Part shown: positions 62,503 through 64,000 of the stretch, piece by piece
Numbering within the stretch: position 1 is the stretch's first letter
How the letters are laid out: every line of letters starts with the position of its first letter
Source: Bacillota bacterium
Lineage (GTDB): Bacteria > Bacillota > Clostridia > Lachnospirales > Lachnospiraceae
DNA: 64,000 bases
Direction of reading: 5' to 3'
Assembly: GCA_023413555.1 (NCBI GenBank)
Contig: JAEZPG010000058.1
Coordinates: 52,831-116,830 of the forward strand
Notes under the pieces: model-generated
Database searches by the model: none
The model's input: the letters and a program-made list of their open reading frames with translations, nothing else
Told to the model about the DNA's origin: nothing
Program-made: the position numbers and the translations under genes

Positions 62503-62635
62503 TATTGTACACTAAACTAGTATATCACAATAAAGCAAAATAGAAAACTAAAATTGAACTTAACTTATATTTATGCTATGATTACCTTGTTATTTACAGA
62601 GGAACCACATCATATTATTGAAATGAGGTGACCAA

Positions 62636-63727
62636 TTGCTTATCTTTCAGGAAACACTGGCCATAAATCAACCTTATCCTTTTGACAAACTTGCTCCTCT
62701 AACTGAGCTTCTGTTCTTTGATATAGAAACTACCGGCTTCCAGGCAGATGTGTCTAGCCTTTACTTAATAGGCTGCATTTATTATGAAGACGACAAATTC
62801 CATATTACTCAATGGTTTGCTGATAATTACCGCAGTGAGTTGGATTTACTCCATGCTTTCTTTCATCTTGTTGATAAACATAAAACATTGGTTCATTATA
62901 ACGGAAACGGTTTTGATATCCCATACTTGCTAAAAAAATGCGCCCAGTTCCATCTACCATACAACTTTGACCAATGCACCAGTATTGATTTATATAGAGC
63001 CCTGAAGCCCTATAAGAAACTATTTGCCCTACCAAATTATAAGCAAAAAACTATTGAGGAATTCTTACACATCAAAAGAACGGATCCCTTTACTGGCGGA
63101 GAACTTATTCAAGTGTATGGGGACTATATAAAAGCCAAGGTAGGCTACCATGATACAGACTCTTATCTAAATCCTCTTCTTCTCCACAATAGAGAGGACT
63201 TAGAAGGCATGATTAAGCTGACGACAATTAAGTACTATTTAGATGTATTTGAAATGCCTCTTACCCTCCAGTGGTTTCATTTGACCAAACAGAAGATAGA
63301 GGCGATTTTTACTCTTCCTTTCACTCTTCCTACCCCTGTGACTTTTAGTAAAGGAAATTATAAGATAACCTTAAAGGAACATCAAGTATTTCTATCCGCC
63401 ACGTGTTATATAGGCGAGTTAAAATACTTTTATCCAAACTATAAGGATTATTACTACCTTCCTAAAGAGGATATGGCAATCCATAAATCCGTGGCATCCT
63501 TCGTAGATAAAGAGTTTCGATTAAAAGCGACCCGAGAAAACTGCTACCTCCGCAAATCCGGTACTTTCATTCCTATCTATGAAGGAATGGATGGTTTCAC
63601 TCTATTTCAAATGAATTATAAAGAAAAGCAGCTATATATAGAAATGAATGAAGAAATGACCTCCGATTTAGAGACTTTAGGAAAGCTTCTACAAGAAATA
63701 ATGAGACAAATAATTACCGTCAAGTAA
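62636..63727 (+). CDS. YprB-type ribonuclease H-like exonuclease domain protein
   Basis: A 363-residue protein. The first 190 residues form a DEDD exonuclease fold: LLFFDIETTGFQADVSSLYL (Asp and Glu of motif I), TLVHYNGNGFDIPYL (motif II) and LLLHNREDLEGMIKL (motif III Asp). This is the YprB family, a predicted 3'-5' exonuclease of unknown substrate. The start is TTG at 62636, with GAGGTGA 5 bases upstream. The C-terminal 160 residues are family-specific and lack known motifs. It is transcribed opposite to its neighbours and ends at a bidirectional terminator. Confidence 0.88.
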   Translation: MLIFQETLAINQPYPFDKLAPLTELLFFDIETTGFQADVSSLYLIGCIYYEDDKFHITQWFADNYRSELDLLHAFFHLVDKHKTLVHYNGNGFDIPYLLKKCAQFHLPYNFDQCTSIDLYRALKPYKKLFALPNYKQKTIEEFLHIKRTDPFTGGELIQVYGDYIKAKVGYHDTDSYLNPLLLHNREDLEGMIKLTTIKYYLDVFEMPLTLQWFHLTKQKIEAIFTLPFTLPTPVTFSKGNYKITLKEHQVFLSATCYIGELKYFYPNYKDYYYLPKEDMAIHKSVASFVDKEFRLKATRENCYLRKSGTFIPIYEGMDGFTLFQMNYKEKQLYIEMNEEMTSDLETLGKLLQEIMRQIITVK

Positions 63728-63739
63728 AATCCACAAGCA

Positions 63740-63777
63740 AAAGAAAGGGTTATCGTTTTCTCGATAACCCTTTCTTT
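63740..63777. terminator. Bidirectional terminator between the yprB-type gene and rpmF
   Basis: A stem AAAGAAAGGGTTATCG / CGATAACCCTTTCTTT is flanked by A-rich and T-rich sequence, so it should work for both converging transcripts. It lies 13 and 18 bases from the two stop codons. Confidence 0.85.
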
Positions 63778-63794
63778 TACTTCATCTATGCTAC

Positions 63795-63974
63795 TTATTC
63801 AGCAGAGATAATTTCCTTCTTATTATAGGAACCGCAAGCTTTGCATACTCTGTGTGGCATCATTAATTCACCACACTTGCTGCACTTAACTAAGTTAGGA
63901 GCAGACATTTTCCAGTTTGCTCTACGGCTATCTCTTCTTGCTTTAGAAGATTTATTCTTTGGACAGATAGACAT
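63795..63974 (-). CDS. rpmF: 50S ribosomal protein L32
   Basis: A 59-residue basic zinc-ribbon protein: MSICPKNKSSKARRDSRRAN at the start, then LVKCSKCGELMMPHRVCKAC with four cysteines (CxxC...CxxC). AAGGAGGTGTGACC precedes the ATG at 63974, preferred to the GTG at 63980. It is the last gene of a transcript entering from the right, where a YceD-type gene would be expected. Confidence 0.97.
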   Translation of the reverse strand: MSICPKNKSSKARRDSRRANWKMSAPNLVKCSKCGELMMPHRVCKACGSYNKKEIISAE

Positions 63975-64000
63975 GGTCACACCTCCTTAAAATTTTTAAA

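Overview
The window is a low-GC stretch of a spore-forming clostridial chromosome. The best fit is a Lachnospiraceae / Lachnoclostridium-type member of the Clostridia. The basis is the sporulation pair YqfC-YqfD, a BofC-like and a SpoVB-like protein, short HisG with HisZ, consensus sigma-A promoters, AGGAGG-type ribosome sites and several TTG starts. Almost every gene lies on the minus strand and has clear homologues, so most of the window is core chromosome. There is no phage, insertion sequence or CRISPR array.

Reading from left to right by coordinate, with minus-strand transcription running right to left. 1-9.7 kb: two flavoprotein oxidoreductases (the first cut by the window edge), a BofC-like protein, a MurJ/SpoVB-type flippase, a DUF3048 lipoprotein, and the ybeY-phoH-yqfD-yqfC cluster. 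9.8-12.8 kb: rpsU and alaS, each with its own promoter. 13-19 kb: a histidine operon read hisZ-hisG-hisD-hisB-hisA-hisIE, where HisIE carries an N-terminal degenerate HisF-like domain, followed by an unreported 46-codon membrane peptide gene. 19.2-28 kb: proC, recU, RNA modification genes (RluA, RsuA and RsmF types), a YgiQ radical SAM protein, a HAD phosphatase and a small alarmone synthetase. 28-36 kb: envelope genes (M23 peptidase, LCP, CapA), PepD, an UPF0210/ACT pair and a WalJ-like hydrolase. 36-43.8 kb: a diguanylate cyclase, a large FtsA-like ATPase, coaE, polA and a zinc-finger membrane protein.

44-52 kb is the accessory part. It holds a VWA-domain surface protein with eight 180-bp repeats. 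An in-frame amber codon cuts off its LPETG sortase anchor. The gene is preceded by a leader of about 345 nt with three tandem structured units. Nearby are tRNA-Leu(CAA), an Asn/Thr/Gly-rich lipoprotein, and plus-strand genes for an Nmad3-like protein and a cyclophilin.

52-64 kb returns to core functions: Nudix hydrolase, class B PBP with an FtsW/RodA/SpoVE partner, U32 peptidase, ZapA, RuvAB, cardiolipin synthase, a CmpB-like membrane protein, a YprB-type exonuclease (plus strand) and rpmF. The clearest candidates for new biology are the tandem leader, the amber-split repeat adhesin, the pseudo-HisF fusion and the stand-alone Nmad3 protein.
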